A DNA stretch of 43,457 nt from JBKXSZ01 sp047017005. GTDB lineage: Bacteria; Bacillota; Clostridia; TANB77; CAG-508. The number at the start of each line of letters is the position of its first letter. The first letter of the stretch is position 1. Positions 1 through 7,935 of the stretch are shown here, piece after piece. The stretch covers positions 1 to 43,457 of the forward strand of contig JBKXSZ010000011.1 in assembly GCA_047017005.1 (NCBI GenBank). Direction: 5' to 3'. Both the position numbers and the translations under genes were made by a program. A model generated the notes under the pieces. That model was not told the DNA's origin. It did no database searches and saw only the letters and a list, made by a program, of their open reading frames with translations.

Positions 1-191
1 ATATGGCAGCTGGACCAGCTTCTTATGGTATGACAGATACAATGGGAAGAATGCATTCAGATGCACAATTTGCAGGATCTTCTTCTGTACCAGCTCACGT
101 TGAAATGATGGGATTAATCGGTATGGGAAATAACCCAATGGTTGGAGCTACTGTTTCTGTAGCAGTTGCATGTGAAGAAGCAATGAAATAG
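1..191 (+). CDS. GGGtGRT family protein, C-terminal part
   Basis: Only the last 62 or so codons are inside the window; the reading frame is open to the left edge and the first visible ATG is an internal methionine. The tail (MAAGPASYGMTDTMGRMHSD, then a SSVPAHVEMMG stretch) matches my memory of the C-terminus of the GGGtGRT family (Pfam PF14057), proteins of about 330 residues common in anaerobic Clostridia. The signature GGGTGRT would lie just before the visible part, so it cannot be confirmed here. Function is unknown to me. It ends in TAG and is followed 19 bases later by a strong terminator, so it is the last gene of its transcript. Confidence 0.7.
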   Translation, partial: MAAGPASYGMTDTMGRMHSDAQFAGSSSVPAHVEMMGLIGMGNNPMVGATVSVAVACEEAMK

Positions 192-210
192 AAATAAATA
201 ATATAGAAAA

Positions 211-236
211 AGAGAGCTTAGAGAAGCTCTCTTTTT
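211..236 (+). terminator. Intrinsic terminator after GGGtGRT gene
   Basis: A perfect 9-bp stem (AGAGAGCTT with AAGCTCTCT) around the loop AGAG is followed by TTTT. It ends the transcript of the partial gene at the left edge. Confidence 0.9.
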
Positions 237-284
237 GCAACTAAAAATTGGTATAATAAAACTATTGAGAAAAAGGAGAAAAAA

Positions 285-344
285 GTGAAAGTTTTATTTG
301 CCACAACAAATCCAGCTAAAATTGAATATTATGCAAAGGAATAG
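285..344 (+). pseudogene. Remnant of a purine NTP pyrophosphatase (RdgB/HAM1) gene
   Basis: A GTG codon at 285, preceded by a good ribosome binding site (AAGGAG at 273-278), opens a 19-codon frame reading VKVLFATTNPAKIEYYAKE and then TAG. The start resembles the N-terminus of RdgB/HAM1-type non-canonical purine NTP pyrophosphatases, which carry a conserved TTNPAK/SGNxGK nucleotide-binding motif right after the first strand. A normal protein has about 190-200 residues, and nothing homologous follows the stop, so this looks like the stump of a deleted gene with its translation signal intact. A genuine micropeptide is possible but less likely. Confidence 0.55.
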
Positions 345-385
345 ATAAAAGAAGAGAAGCAAGAATGGATATCTTACTTCTCTTC
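345..385 (-). terminator. Terminator for the minus-strand TetR gene
   Basis: The arms GAAGAGAAG-C-AAGA (351-364) and TCTT-A-CTTCTCTTC (372-385) form a 13-bp stem with one mismatch. Read on the minus strand the stem is followed by TTTTATC, a T-run placed to end the regulator gene that stops at 417. Confidence 0.7.
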
Positions 386-416
386 ACTACTTATTCATAT
401 GATTACTTTTCTAATT

Positions 417-1019
417 TTACTTTGATTTCAACATTTCACGAATTGTATCATAAAGATAAGGTTTATATTCTGTAATAGGAAGCGGCTCTTTATATAAAAT
501 AGAATTAAAACAAGTAGAACTTACTAGCTCAATAATCATAAAAAGAGTAACTTCAGGATTTGGGTAATGGATACTGTTTTCTTTTGCTTTATTTAAAAAT
601 AAGGTATAAAGACCTTCTTCGGAATCTTTTGAATTACCAGATAATTTGGTAATAGTCTTATTGTATACACCCCAAGATAAGTCCTTAGAAATGAATTGTA
701 ATAAAATAGGGTTTTTTGTTAATTCGTCAATTACGTAATTAATAATAAAAATAATTTGGTCATCAAAACTTTTTATATAGCTATTCCTCAAAGCAGTAAT
801 AGCATCACTAAAGAGTTTTTTTGATTTTTTTTCAATTAAATGATCACGAATATCGTATTTATCTTTAAAATATAGATAAAACGTACCTTTTCCGACACCT
901 GCATTATCTACAATATCCTGAATAGAAGTATCTTTGATTCCTTTCTTCGTAAACAAATCAAAGGCTGTATCTAATAATTTGTTTTCTTTTATTTTTTTAT
1001 TTTCTTCATATTTATCCAT
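417..1019 (-). CDS. TetR/AcrR family transcriptional regulator
   Basis: A one-domain TetR repressor of 200 residues. The N-terminal helix-turn-helix is clear (TSIQDIVDNAGVGKGTFYLYF, the last part being the family signature GTFYxYFxxK), followed by an all-helical ligand domain without recognisable specificity. The frame is open to 1082, but the extra residues would overlap the promoter. AGGAG at 1028-1032 sits 8 bases before the ATG at 1019 (MDKYEEN) and only 2 bases before the ATG at 1025, so 1019 is preferred. It is divergent from the MMPL transporter operon, and near-identical palindromes in both promoters argue that it represses itself and the transporter. The inducing molecule cannot be read from the sequence. 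Confidence 0.9.
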   Translation of the reverse strand: MDKYEENKKIKENKLLDTAFDLFTKKGIKDTSIQDIVDNAGVGKGTFYLYFKDKYDIRDHLIEKKSKKLFSDAITALRNSYIKSFDDQIIFIINYVIDELTKNPILLQFISKDLSWGVYNKTITKLSGNSKDSEEGLYTLFLNKAKENSIHYPNPEVTLFMIIELVSSTCFNSILYKEPLPITEYKPYLYDTIREMLKSK

Positions 1020-1053
1020 TTTCATTACTCCTAATATAAATTTCCCTTCTTTT

Positions 1054-1082
1054 ATTATGACACAAAACAGACCAATGGTCAA
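1054..1082 (-). promoter_or_regulatory. tetR promoter with overlapping operator
   Basis: On the minus strand TTGACC (1077-1082), 17 bp and CATAAT (1054-1059) form a strong promoter. The -35 box is embedded in the palindrome GACCATTGGTC (1070-1080), which matches the two operators in front of the transporter, so binding would block RNA polymerase. Confidence 0.8.
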
Positions 1083-1234
1083 TAACTAAAATTAAAAAGA
1101 GAGAAAAGAAAGGGGGAGAAAGTAAAAAATAAGAAAATAAGAAGAATAATATAAGTACAAAAATATTGATAGATGAATAAAATATTAAGGAAATATGAAT
1201 TTTTATAAAAAACGTAAAAGTTTTTTATAAAGTA

Positions 1235-1284
1235 TTGACTAATGGTCATTATGGTGCTAATATATAAAAAGTGACTAATGGTCA
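1235..1284 (+). promoter_or_regulatory. Transporter promoter flanked by two TetR operators
   Basis: TTGACT (1235-1240), 17 bp and TAATAT (1258-1263) form the promoter. The 13-mer TGACTAATGGTCA occurs twice: at 1236-1248, overlapping the -35 box, and at 1272-1284, about where transcription would start. Centres are 36 bp apart. A third related copy lies in the divergent tetR promoter. Confidence 0.85.
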
Positions 1285-1305
1285 GGGAGAAAAGGAGATG
1301 AAACC

Positions 1306-3375
1306 ATGCACAGATTTGGTGAATTTGTATGCAAACACAGAAAAGCAATTTTAATTATTGCAATTTTACTATTAATACCTTCTATTTTAGGAATCAAAGC
1401 AACCAAAATAAATTACGATATCTTATCCTACTTACCAAGTGATGTTGAGACAGTAAAAGGACAGGACATTTTATCAAAAGATTTTAATATGGGGGCTTTT
1501 TCTATTGTTTTAGTAGATAATACAATGAGCAGTAAAGATATGATAAAACTAGAAGATAAAATGAAACAAATTGAAGGCGTAGAAAAAGTAATTGGAATTA
1601 CAGATGTAACAGGAAGCACTATTCCAATTGATATGCTTCCAGAAGATGTTTTATCTGAAATTAATAGAGAGGGAACTACTCCTATATTAGTAACATTTCG
1701 AACGGCTATTTCGGATGATGAAACACTAAATGCAATTGAGACATTAAGACATTTAACAGATAACCAATGTAAAGTAAGTGGAATGAGTGCAACCATAAGA
1801 GATACGATGGAAGTATCAAATAATGAAATGTCTGCTTATGTCATAATAGCTGTTATTTTATGTACGATTGTATTAATGGTTGCATTAGATTCTTATTTAA
1901 TTCCTATCATTTTATTAGGAAGTATTGGAATTGCGATTTTATATAACATGGGAAGTAATATTATATTAGGGCAGATTTCATATATCACAAAAGCAATTAG
2001 CACGGTACTACAATTAGGGGTAACGATGGATTTTTCTATCTTCCTATACCATAGCTATCAAAGAGAAAAATCTAAGAATTCCAATAATCAGGAAGCAATG
2101 GCAAATGCTATCAGTAATACTTTAACATCCGTTGTAGGAAGTTCTATTACAACAATCGCTGGATTTTTAGCATTATGTACGATGAACTTAGCATTAGGTA
2201 GTGATATTGGAATTGTCATGGCAAAAGGTGTTTTACTTGGTGTTATCTGTGTGGTAACGATTTTACCATCACTTATTTTAGTATTAGATAAATGGATAGA
2301 AAAAACAAAACATAAAGAGATTATGCCAGCTTTTAAGCACCTAAAGAATTTCATTATGAAACACTACAAAGCAGCGATTATTGTATTTCTTGTATTACTT
2401 ATCCCAGCACTATATGGAAATAGCCATGTAAAAGTATACTATAACCTATATAGTACGTTACCAGCAAATTTAGAAGGAATGCAGGCAAATAAAGAGCTAG
2501 CAGATAAATATGATATGGTATCTACACAAATTGCTTTAGTGGATAAAAATATATCAAAAGAAAAAGTAAATGAAATGCTAGAAAAAATCGATAAATTGGA
2601 TGGTATTGAATGGACGATTTCGTATAGCAAATTAGCAGATAGTAGTTTACCAGACGATATGTTACCAGAAGATTTAAGTAGTATCTTCCAAAACGATAAA
2701 TATCAAATGATACTAATCAATTCCAAATATGAAACTGCAACAGACGAAGCAAATGAGCAAATTACAGAAGTAAACAATATTATTAGACAATATGATGAGC
2801 ATGCGATTATGGCAGGAGAAGGTCCTTTAATGAAAGATTTAGTAGAGATAGCAGACCATGATTTTAATAGTGTGAATATAGCTTCTATTGCCGTTATCTT
2901 AATTATAATGGTAGTTGTATTTAAATCTGCATCATTACCAGTAATTCTAATTTGTGTTATTGAATTTGCTATTTGTTTAAATATGTCTGTACCATGTTAT
3001 ACCGGAAAAACAATACCATTTGTAGCTTCCATCGTTATTGGAACCATACAGCTAGGAGCAACTGTAGATTATGCTATTCTAATGACAACAAAATATATAG
3101 AAAACAGAAAGTTAGGAAAGCAGAAAAAAGAAGCAATACAAATAGCCCTAGACAATTCGATTAAATCTATTGTAGTAAGTGCGTTATGTTTCTTTGCTGC
3201 AACCTGTGGTGTTGGTATGTATTCAAAACTAGAGATGATAAGCTCTATTTGTAATCTTATTTCAAGAGGAGCAATTATCAGTATGGTAGTTGTTATAACA
3301 ATGCTTCCAGCTTTCTTAATGGTATTTGATAAGTTAATTTGTAAAACAACAAAAGGAATGAAAAATTGTAAATAA
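1306..3375 (+). CDS. MMPL/RND family transporter
   Basis: A 689-residue integral membrane protein of the MMPL branch of the RND superfamily (YdfJ-like), expected to export lipids, drugs or other amphiphiles using the proton gradient. It is an internal duplication: each half begins with one membrane helix (about residues 14-31 and 349-367), then an extracytoplasmic domain, then a block of five helices. The motif expected in the fourth helix of each half, GxxxD, is visible as LGVTMDFSIF (Asp about 242) and LGATVDYAIL (Asp about 588); these aspartates are the proton-relay candidates. Each outer domain has a matching LPEDxLS motif. AAGGAG at 1292-1297 sits 8 bases before the ATG. It shares an operon with the heptad-repeat protein 33 bp downstream and is probably controlled by the divergent TetR. 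Confidence 0.9.
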   Translation: MHRFGEFVCKHRKAILIIAILLLIPSILGIKATKINYDILSYLPSDVETVKGQDILSKDFNMGAFSIVLVDNTMSSKDMIKLEDKMKQIEGVEKVIGITDVTGSTIPIDMLPEDVLSEINREGTTPILVTFRTAISDDETLNAIETLRHLTDNQCKVSGMSATIRDTMEVSNNEMSAYVIIAVILCTIVLMVALDSYLIPIILLGSIGIAILYNMGSNIILGQISYITKAISTVLQLGVTMDFSIFLYHSYQREKSKNSNNQEAMANAISNTLTSVVGSSITTIAGFLALCTMNLALGSDIGIVMAKGVLLGVICVVTILPSLILVLDKWIEKTKHKEIMPAFKHLKNFIMKHYKAAIIVFLVLLIPALYGNSHVKVYYNLYSTLPANLEGMQANKELADKYDMVSTQIALVDKNISKEKVNEMLEKIDKLDGIEWTISYSKLADSSLPDDMLPEDLSSIFQNDKYQMILINSKYETATDEANEQITEVNNIIRQYDEHAIMAGEGPLMKDLVEIADHDFNSVNIASIAVILIIMVVVFKSASLPVILICVIEFAICLNMSVPCYTGKTIPFVASIVIGTIQLGATVDYAILMTTKYIENRKLGKQKKEAIQIALDNSIKSIVVSALCFFAATCGVGMYSKLEMISSICNLISRGAIISMVVVITMLPAFLMVFDKLICKTTKGMKNCK

Positions 3376-3408
3376 ATAAGATAAAAGAAAAGAGAGGAGA
3401 AAAGAAGA

Positions 3409-5325
3409 ATGAAAGATAGATTTTTAAATAAAGCAGTAGCAAGTGTGCTATCTGCCTCCATCATTGTATGTAGTGCTCCAGTGTTTGCTACTGTAAAAGA
3501 TGAAACCGTATATTCCAAAACTAAAGCAGATGGAACGAGCTATAAAGTAGAGGTTAGTGACCATTTGAAAAATACAGAAAATGAGAAAGTTTTAGAAGAT
3601 ATTAGTGATTTATTAAACATCGTAAATAGCCAAGGAGAAGAAAAATATGACCAAAATGGAAATAAATTGACTTGGCAGGCAGATGGGAAAGATATTTATT
3701 ATCAAGGACAAACGCAAAAAGAGTTACCAATTGATGTGAAAATAAAATACGAACTAGATGGAAACGAAATTTCTCCAGAAGAATTAGCTGGAAAATCAGG
3801 AAGAGTGAAGATTACCATTCAGTATGAAAATAAGGATAAAAAAGAAGAAACGATTAATGGAAAAACAGTTACCATGTATACACCTTTTATTGTAGGATGT
3901 GGTACGATAATTGATAATACAGTAGCTAGAAACATATCAATATCTACTGGAAAGTTAGTAGATAATGGAGAAAAGACAATCGCTATTGGCCTTGCTTTTC
4001 CAGGACTTTCAGAATCTCTCGGAGTGGAAGAAAACAGTGAAATTTCAATTCCAGAAGATGTTGTATTAGAAATGGATGCAACAAACTTTTCCTTATCTAG
4101 TATTCTATCTTTTGTAACACCAAAGCTATTAGAAGATAGTGATTTAGATAAATTTGGTGACTTAGATTCTATGTATGACCAAGTAAGTTCATTGCAAGAT
4201 GCTAGCAATCAATTAGAAGAAGGAGCACATACACTACAAAGTGGAACCGATGAATATACTGAAAAATCAACAGAATTTAATAGTGCCATGAAACAAGTAA
4301 AAGAAGGAATGAGTAGAGCTAGCAAAAATTATGATACTATTGATAATGGTATTAGTAGTGTAGATAGTGGAAGTCAGCAGTTAGAAAACGGAATTGCTAC
4401 ATTAAAAGAAAAAGCAGGAGATTTAACGGGAGGATTAACTTCCTTACAAACAGGTGCAGAACAATTAGAAGCAGGGGCTGTTGGTTTGAAGAAAGGTGCA
4501 AGTGACCTATCAGATGGATTAGGAGATTTAATAGCTGGAAAGAAGGCAGAAAATGATGGATATGCTACATTAGAAGCACTATTAAAACAAAATGAACAGA
4601 TTGCTGCTGCATTAAAGGCAAGTGGAATAGATACAACAAATCTAGATAAAGTAATCGAAGGAGAAAAACAAGCAATTACCCAAATGAAAATAGGAGGAAA
4701 GAAAGTAGAAGGTGGCTTGCAAAAGATGAAAAGTCAAGTAGATGACAAAGAAAAGGGACTAATAGCAGGAGCAAGTAGTCTTGCAAGTGGAACTAAAACA
4801 TTAAATGCAGGAGTAAAGAAATTAGCAGATAATTTACCAGGTCTATTGCAAGGGGTAGATACCTTAGCTAATGGTAGTAAAGATTTAGCTTCTGGAGCGA
4901 AGGCATTACAAAGTGGCTCTAAACAATTGCGTAATGGATTGCACACCTTAGATACTTCTACTACACAATTGACAAATGCAAATAATCAGTTATTACAAGG
5001 GGCAAATACTTTAAAAGAAGGAGTAAGTACACTATCAAATGGAATTACTACCTTTAATAAAGAAGGAATTGAAAAAATTGTGGATTTAGTCAATGGAGAT
5101 GTAAAGGATATTTCAGAAAGAGCTAAAAAATTAATGGATTTATCAAAAGAATATGATAATTTTACAATGTTAAATGACGGAACAGAAGGAAATGTTAAGT
5201 TTATTCTAATATCAGATGGAATAAAAAAAGCAGAAGAAGCGGATAAAAATAAAGAAGACGCTGCGATTTTAAATAACGAAAATACAAAAGAGGAGAAAAC
5301 GGAAAATCAAACAACTAGTAACTAA
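3409..5325 (+). CDS. Secreted LxxG heptad-repeat protein, MMPL partner
   Basis: A 638-residue exported protein. A signal peptide covers residues 1-27, ending APVFA. Residues about 45-240 form a conserved beta-rich region with no catalytic motif I recognise. From about residue 260 to 560 the sequence is dominated by xxxLxxGxxxL heptads (such as LQSGTDEY, LEAGAVGLKKGASDLSDGL), as in YhgE/Pip-type proteins, suggesting long amphipathic helices or coiled coil. The C-terminus is short, Glu/Lys/Asn-rich and lacks the usual membrane anchor. A strong GAGGAG ribosome binding site precedes the ATG and it lies 33 bp after the MMPL gene. In other Firmicutes such heptad proteins accompany MMPL transporters; by inference it is an extracytoplasmic periplasmic-adaptor-like or cell-wall-spanning partner of the pump. 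Confidence 0.8.
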   Translation: MKDRFLNKAVASVLSASIIVCSAPVFATVKDETVYSKTKADGTSYKVEVSDHLKNTENEKVLEDISDLLNIVNSQGEEKYDQNGNKLTWQADGKDIYYQGQTQKELPIDVKIKYELDGNEISPEELAGKSGRVKITIQYENKDKKEETINGKTVTMYTPFIVGCGTIIDNTVARNISISTGKLVDNGEKTIAIGLAFPGLSESLGVEENSEISIPEDVVLEMDATNFSLSSILSFVTPKLLEDSDLDKFGDLDSMYDQVSSLQDASNQLEEGAHTLQSGTDEYTEKSTEFNSAMKQVKEGMSRASKNYDTIDNGISSVDSGSQQLENGIATLKEKAGDLTGGLTSLQTGAEQLEAGAVGLKKGASDLSDGLGDLIAGKKAENDGYATLEALLKQNEQIAAALKASGIDTTNLDKVIEGEKQAITQMKIGGKKVEGGLQKMKSQVDDKEKGLIAGASSLASGTKTLNAGVKKLADNLPGLLQGVDTLANGSKDLASGAKALQSGSKQLRNGLHTLDTSTTQLTNANNQLLQGANTLKEGVSTLSNGITTFNKEGIEKIVDLVNGDVKDISERAKKLMDLSKEYDNFTMLNDGTEGNVKFILISDGIKKAEEADKNKEDAAILNNENTKEEKTENQTTSN

Positions 5326-5330
5326 GTAAA

Positions 5331-5361
5331 AAGGATTGCTAAAAACAGCAATCCTTTTTTT
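5331..5361 (+). terminator. Terminator of the MMPL operon
   Basis: Perfect 10-bp stem AAGGATTGCT with AGCAATCCTT, loop AAAAAC, then a run of T. Confidence 0.95.
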
Positions 5362-5450
5362 ACAATAAAAATGATGTAAAATTGAGATTATCCGCATAAA
5401 TACAAGGTTTAGAGGAAATATCAAGAAAAGCATAACTATTCTTTTTTTTG

Positions 5451-5610
5451 CTTGACTATCCTACATTTTTTAGAATAGGTTTGTCAAGAGCTTGTTGCGT
5501 AAGCAATGCAGAAAAGCAATGACACTACGTTATACAAATGTTATAATATTGTCATTCAAATTTTTAAACAGTAAAATATTATGCTTTTGATTGTAGGAGA
5601 AAAATCAAAA
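5451..5610. other. Hairpin-rich part of a 560-bp gene-free gap
   Basis: The gap 5362-5921 holds no convincing gene. Several inverted repeats cluster within 160 bases: CTTGAC (5451-5456) with GTCAAG (5483-5488); TTGC-GTAA-GCAA, a GNRA-type tetraloop hairpin, near 5493-5506; AATGACA (5518-5524) with TGTCATT (5550-5556) enclosing a smaller TTATA/TATAA stem; and TTTTGATT (5585-5592) with AATCAAAA (5603-5610). They could be part of an untranslated structured RNA, a decayed small mobile element, or chance in AT-rich DNA. A 16-codon frame at 5772 with an AAGGAG eight bases upstream is also present but too short to support. Confidence 0.3.
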
Positions 5611-5829
5611 ACGAACAAGTTGAAAAGAAATATAAGTAAAATATATTACGAACAAATATTCTACAAATGAAATAAGGATACAATGAAAAAAAGAAAGAGT
5701 AAAACATAAAAACAATAAAGTGATAACCCTCAAGAAAACTTAAAAATGAAGGAAAACAAGGAGCTTAAATAATGAAATTAAAAGAGAACAAGAAGGCGAA
5801 AATATTTTCGTATATTTTTTAAAAAATAC

Positions 5830-5858
5830 TTGACAAAGGAACTCAAAAAAGATAGAAT
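5830..5858 (+). promoter_or_regulatory. Promoter of the YgjP-like gene
   Basis: TTGACA (5830-5835), 17 bp and TAGAAT (5853-5858), 63 bp before the start codon. Confidence 0.7.
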
Positions 5859-5921
5859 AAAACAAACAAAGGTTTGAGAAACATTGATTCGATAAAATAA
5901 AATTTTGAGGGGGCATTTATC

Positions 5922-6620
5922 ATGATAAAAAATAGAAGTAATACAATTATCTATTCTGTAAATAAGGCAATGAATTCCAATTTATACATATCTGTACAAA
6001 ATGGAGAAGTAGTTGTACAAGCACCATGGTATTTGTCCAGAGCTAAGATTCAAGAGGCTATTGAAGAGAAGAGACAATGGATTGTAAAGAAACTAAAAGA
6101 GTATGAAGAAGCAAATGAAACAAAAAGAGAATATAACAAAAGAAGTAATTTTAAAATATTAGGAAAGAATTATCAATTACAAGTTTCATATAAAACAATT
6201 GAACTTCCTAAATTAAATGTAGAAAATCAGGTTATTGCAGTAACACTTCCTAAAAAATATAAAAAAGTAGAAAATGCACAAATATTAGGGATGTTAATTG
6301 AAAAAATGTATGATGCGATTGCAAAAGATGAGATAGAAAGAGCAATGGAAAAGATGAGAATTGCATTAAAATTTGCACCAGAAGATTATAAAATAGAGAG
6401 AATGAGTAATTGCTTAGGAAGTTGTGATAAAGAAGCAAGAGTAATTACCATTAATCCAGATATCGTAAAATTTGGTAGAGAAGTAGTAGATTTAGTTGTC
6501 CTACATGAATTTTATCATTTATCATATAAAAATCATACAAAAGGATTTTATGAAAAAATTAAAAAAGTAATGCCAGATTATGCTATTTATGCAGAACAAA
6601 TTAGCGGAATGAAATATTAA
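5922..6620 (+). CDS. YgjP-like (DUF45) zinc metallopeptidase
   Basis: A 232-residue soluble protein of the YgjP/DUF45 family (Pfam PF01863), related to SprT and minigluzincin-type gluzincins. The zinc motif HExxH is visible as HEFYH at about residues 195-199, with a downstream HTKGFYEKIKKVMPDY segment that fits the family's third-ligand and closing helix region. The usual WGSC motif is present as LGSC (SNCLGSCDKEARVITINPDIV). The N-terminal half is the characteristic beta domain. Start chosen at the ATG preceded by GAGGGGG. It has its own promoter and terminator, so it is monocistronic. The cellular substrate is unknown for this family. Confidence 0.85.
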   Translation: MIKNRSNTIIYSVNKAMNSNLYISVQNGEVVVQAPWYLSRAKIQEAIEEKRQWIVKKLKEYEEANETKREYNKRSNFKILGKNYQLQVSYKTIELPKLNVENQVIAVTLPKKYKKVENAQILGMLIEKMYDAIAKDEIERAMEKMRIALKFAPEDYKIERMSNCLGSCDKEARVITINPDIVKFGREVVDLVVLHEFYHLSYKNHTKGFYEKIKKVMPDYAIYAEQISGMKY

Positions 6621-6640
6621 AAGAAAAAATAAAAAGAGTA

Positions 6641-6667
6641 AAAGATGGATATAACATCCATCTTTTT
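6641..6667 (+). terminator. Terminator of the YgjP-like gene
   Basis: Ten-bp perfect stem AAAGATGGAT with ATCCATCTTT around the loop ATAAC, followed by TT. Confidence 0.85.
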
Positions 6668-6689
6668 ATCATAAAACGATAATAAAATA

Positions 6690-6718
6690 TTGACAAAGAA
6701 TAACAAATGAGATAAAGT
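6690..6718 (+). promoter_or_regulatory. Promoter of the ferritin-like gene
   Basis: TTGACA (6690-6695), 17 bp and TAAAGT (6713-6718). The -35 box lies just after the preceding terminator. Confidence 0.6.
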
Positions 6719-6750
6719 AGAAGAAAAACAAGGAGTAGAAAATAAGGAAA

Positions 6751-7500
6751 ATGATAGAACTAAAAGGAACAGGAATACAAGATTTAGAAAATTTCGACTG
6801 GAATGAATATTTTGCATATAACAATAGTCATTTATTAAAATTAAATTTTGAAGGAGACTGCAAAATAACAGAGAAAGAAAAGAAATTAATTACACCTTCC
6901 ATCCAAGCCTTTCAAATAGGAGAGGGATCAGACGGTAAACATTTAATGAAAGTAGTAAAAGAATATGCAGATAAAAGTGAAGATTCTCGATACCCAGATG
7001 CTATGCTTTGGTTTATCACAGAAGAAAACCGTCATTCCAATACTTTAAAGTACTTCATGCAAGAACAAGGGATTCCATTACAAAAGAAGATATGGACCGA
7101 TAAGATATTTCGAAAATTACGTAGTCATTTTAGATTACAATGTTCTGTTATTGTATTAGTAACAGCAGAAATGATTGCATTATCCTATTATACCGCTTTA
7201 GCAAAAGTAACAAGTTCAAAAGTAATGCCAATTATCTGCAAGCAAATGTTAAATGATGAATTAAAACATGTTGTTTTTCAATCCTTTACCTTACATAAGC
7301 TTTCCAAACAGAACACAAGCCTAAGAAATAGGATGATACGTTTTTTTCGCTCTATTCTAATGTGGGGGACCTTACATGTTGTGTGGATGCAATATCATAC
7401 TATACTAAAAGCAGGAGGATATACTTATACAAGTTTTAAGAAAAATTGTTTAGGATATTTGAAACAATCAAAGGAAATTGTAAAGACTGGAAAAGTATAG
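6751..7500 (+). CDS. Ferritin-like diiron-superfamily protein
   Basis: A 249-residue, mostly helical protein. Two carboxylate-histidine motifs of the ferritin-like/diiron fold can be seen: EENRH (about residues 91-95) and DELKH (about 169-173), each an ExxH-type metal pair, with a lone Glu in TAEMIALSYY (about 131) placed as the bridging ligand. This is what one expects of ferritin-like domain oxygenases or oxidases rather than iron-storage ferritin, whose chains are shorter. No signal peptide; the helix near residue 200 is only weakly hydrophobic. The ribosome binding site near 6743 is weak and close to the ATG. It stands alone between terminators. The substrate cannot be inferred; in an anaerobe an oxygen-detoxifying role is possible but unproven. 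Confidence 0.65.
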   Translation: MIELKGTGIQDLENFDWNEYFAYNNSHLLKLNFEGDCKITEKEKKLITPSIQAFQIGEGSDGKHLMKVVKEYADKSEDSRYPDAMLWFITEENRHSNTLKYFMQEQGIPLQKKIWTDKIFRKLRSHFRLQCSVIVLVTAEMIALSYYTALAKVTSSKVMPIICKQMLNDELKHVVFQSFTLHKLSKQNTSLRNRMIRFFRSILMWGTLHVVWMQYHTILKAGGYTYTSFKKNCLGYLKQSKEIVKTGKV

Positions 7501-7630
7501 GAAAGAAAATATAATGGTAGAATGAAGAAAGAAAAGACAAAAACAAATAGGAGAAAATAAGATAAATAAAAATAAGGGATAACAAGACAAGAAAAAAGAA
7601 TCAAAATAAAAAAGAAAAAATAAAAAAAGA

Positions 7631-7661
7631 AGGGCAAAAAACTAGTTTTTTTTGTCCTTTT
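7631..7661 (+). terminator. Terminator before tRNA-Gln
   Basis: The stem AGGGCAAAAAA (7631-7641) pairs with TTTTTTGTCCT (7648-7658, one G-T pair) and is followed by TTT. A TATAAT at 7669-7674 that may serve the tRNA lies just downstream. Confidence 0.7.
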
Positions 7662-7690
7662 ATGGTAATATAATATTGTTGTAAATATTT

Positions 7691-7765
7691 TGGGGTATCG
7701 CCAAGCGGTAAGGCAGTGGATTCTGATTCCACCATGCGTAAGTTCGAATCTTACTACCCCAGCCA
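7691..7765 (+). tRNA. tRNA-Gln (CTG anticodon)
   Basis: A full cloverleaf: acceptor TGGGGTA with TACCCCA, D stem GCC/GGC, anticodon stem GTGGA/TCCAC, loop TTCTGAT giving anticodon CTG, T stem GTAAG/CTTAC with TTCGAAT loop, discriminator G and encoded CCA. It reads CAG codons; low-GC genomes usually rely on the TTG isoacceptor, so another Gln tRNA should exist elsewhere. Confidence 0.95.
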
Positions 7766-7767
7766 AA

Positions 7768-7800
7768 AAGAAGTACAAATCCAGATTGTACTTCTTTTTT
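7768..7800 (+). terminator. Terminator of tRNA-Gln
   Basis: Perfect 11-bp stem AAGAAGTACAA with TTGTACTTCTT, 7-base loop, followed by a T-run. Confidence 0.95.
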
Positions 7801-7935
7801 ATATTTAATGGGATACGGTCATAATTTTAAATAACGAGAAAGGAATATAAAGAATAGAACAAAATTGGATATATTTTCAGAAAACTGGATATAATATAGA
7901 AGAAACTGGAAATAGAATATATAGGAGGTAGTTTC

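Noticed and set aside
1079..1348. An 89-residue minus-strand frame spanning the tetR/MMPL promoter region.
   Set aside because: Its hydrophobic, Phe/Ile-rich composition comes from reading A-rich noncoding DNA backwards; it overlaps promoters and operators.
5772..5822. A 16-codon frame (MKLKENKKAKIFSYIF) with AAGGAG eight bases upstream.
   Set aside because: Too short, Lys-rich as expected from A-rich DNA, and located before the promoter of the next gene.
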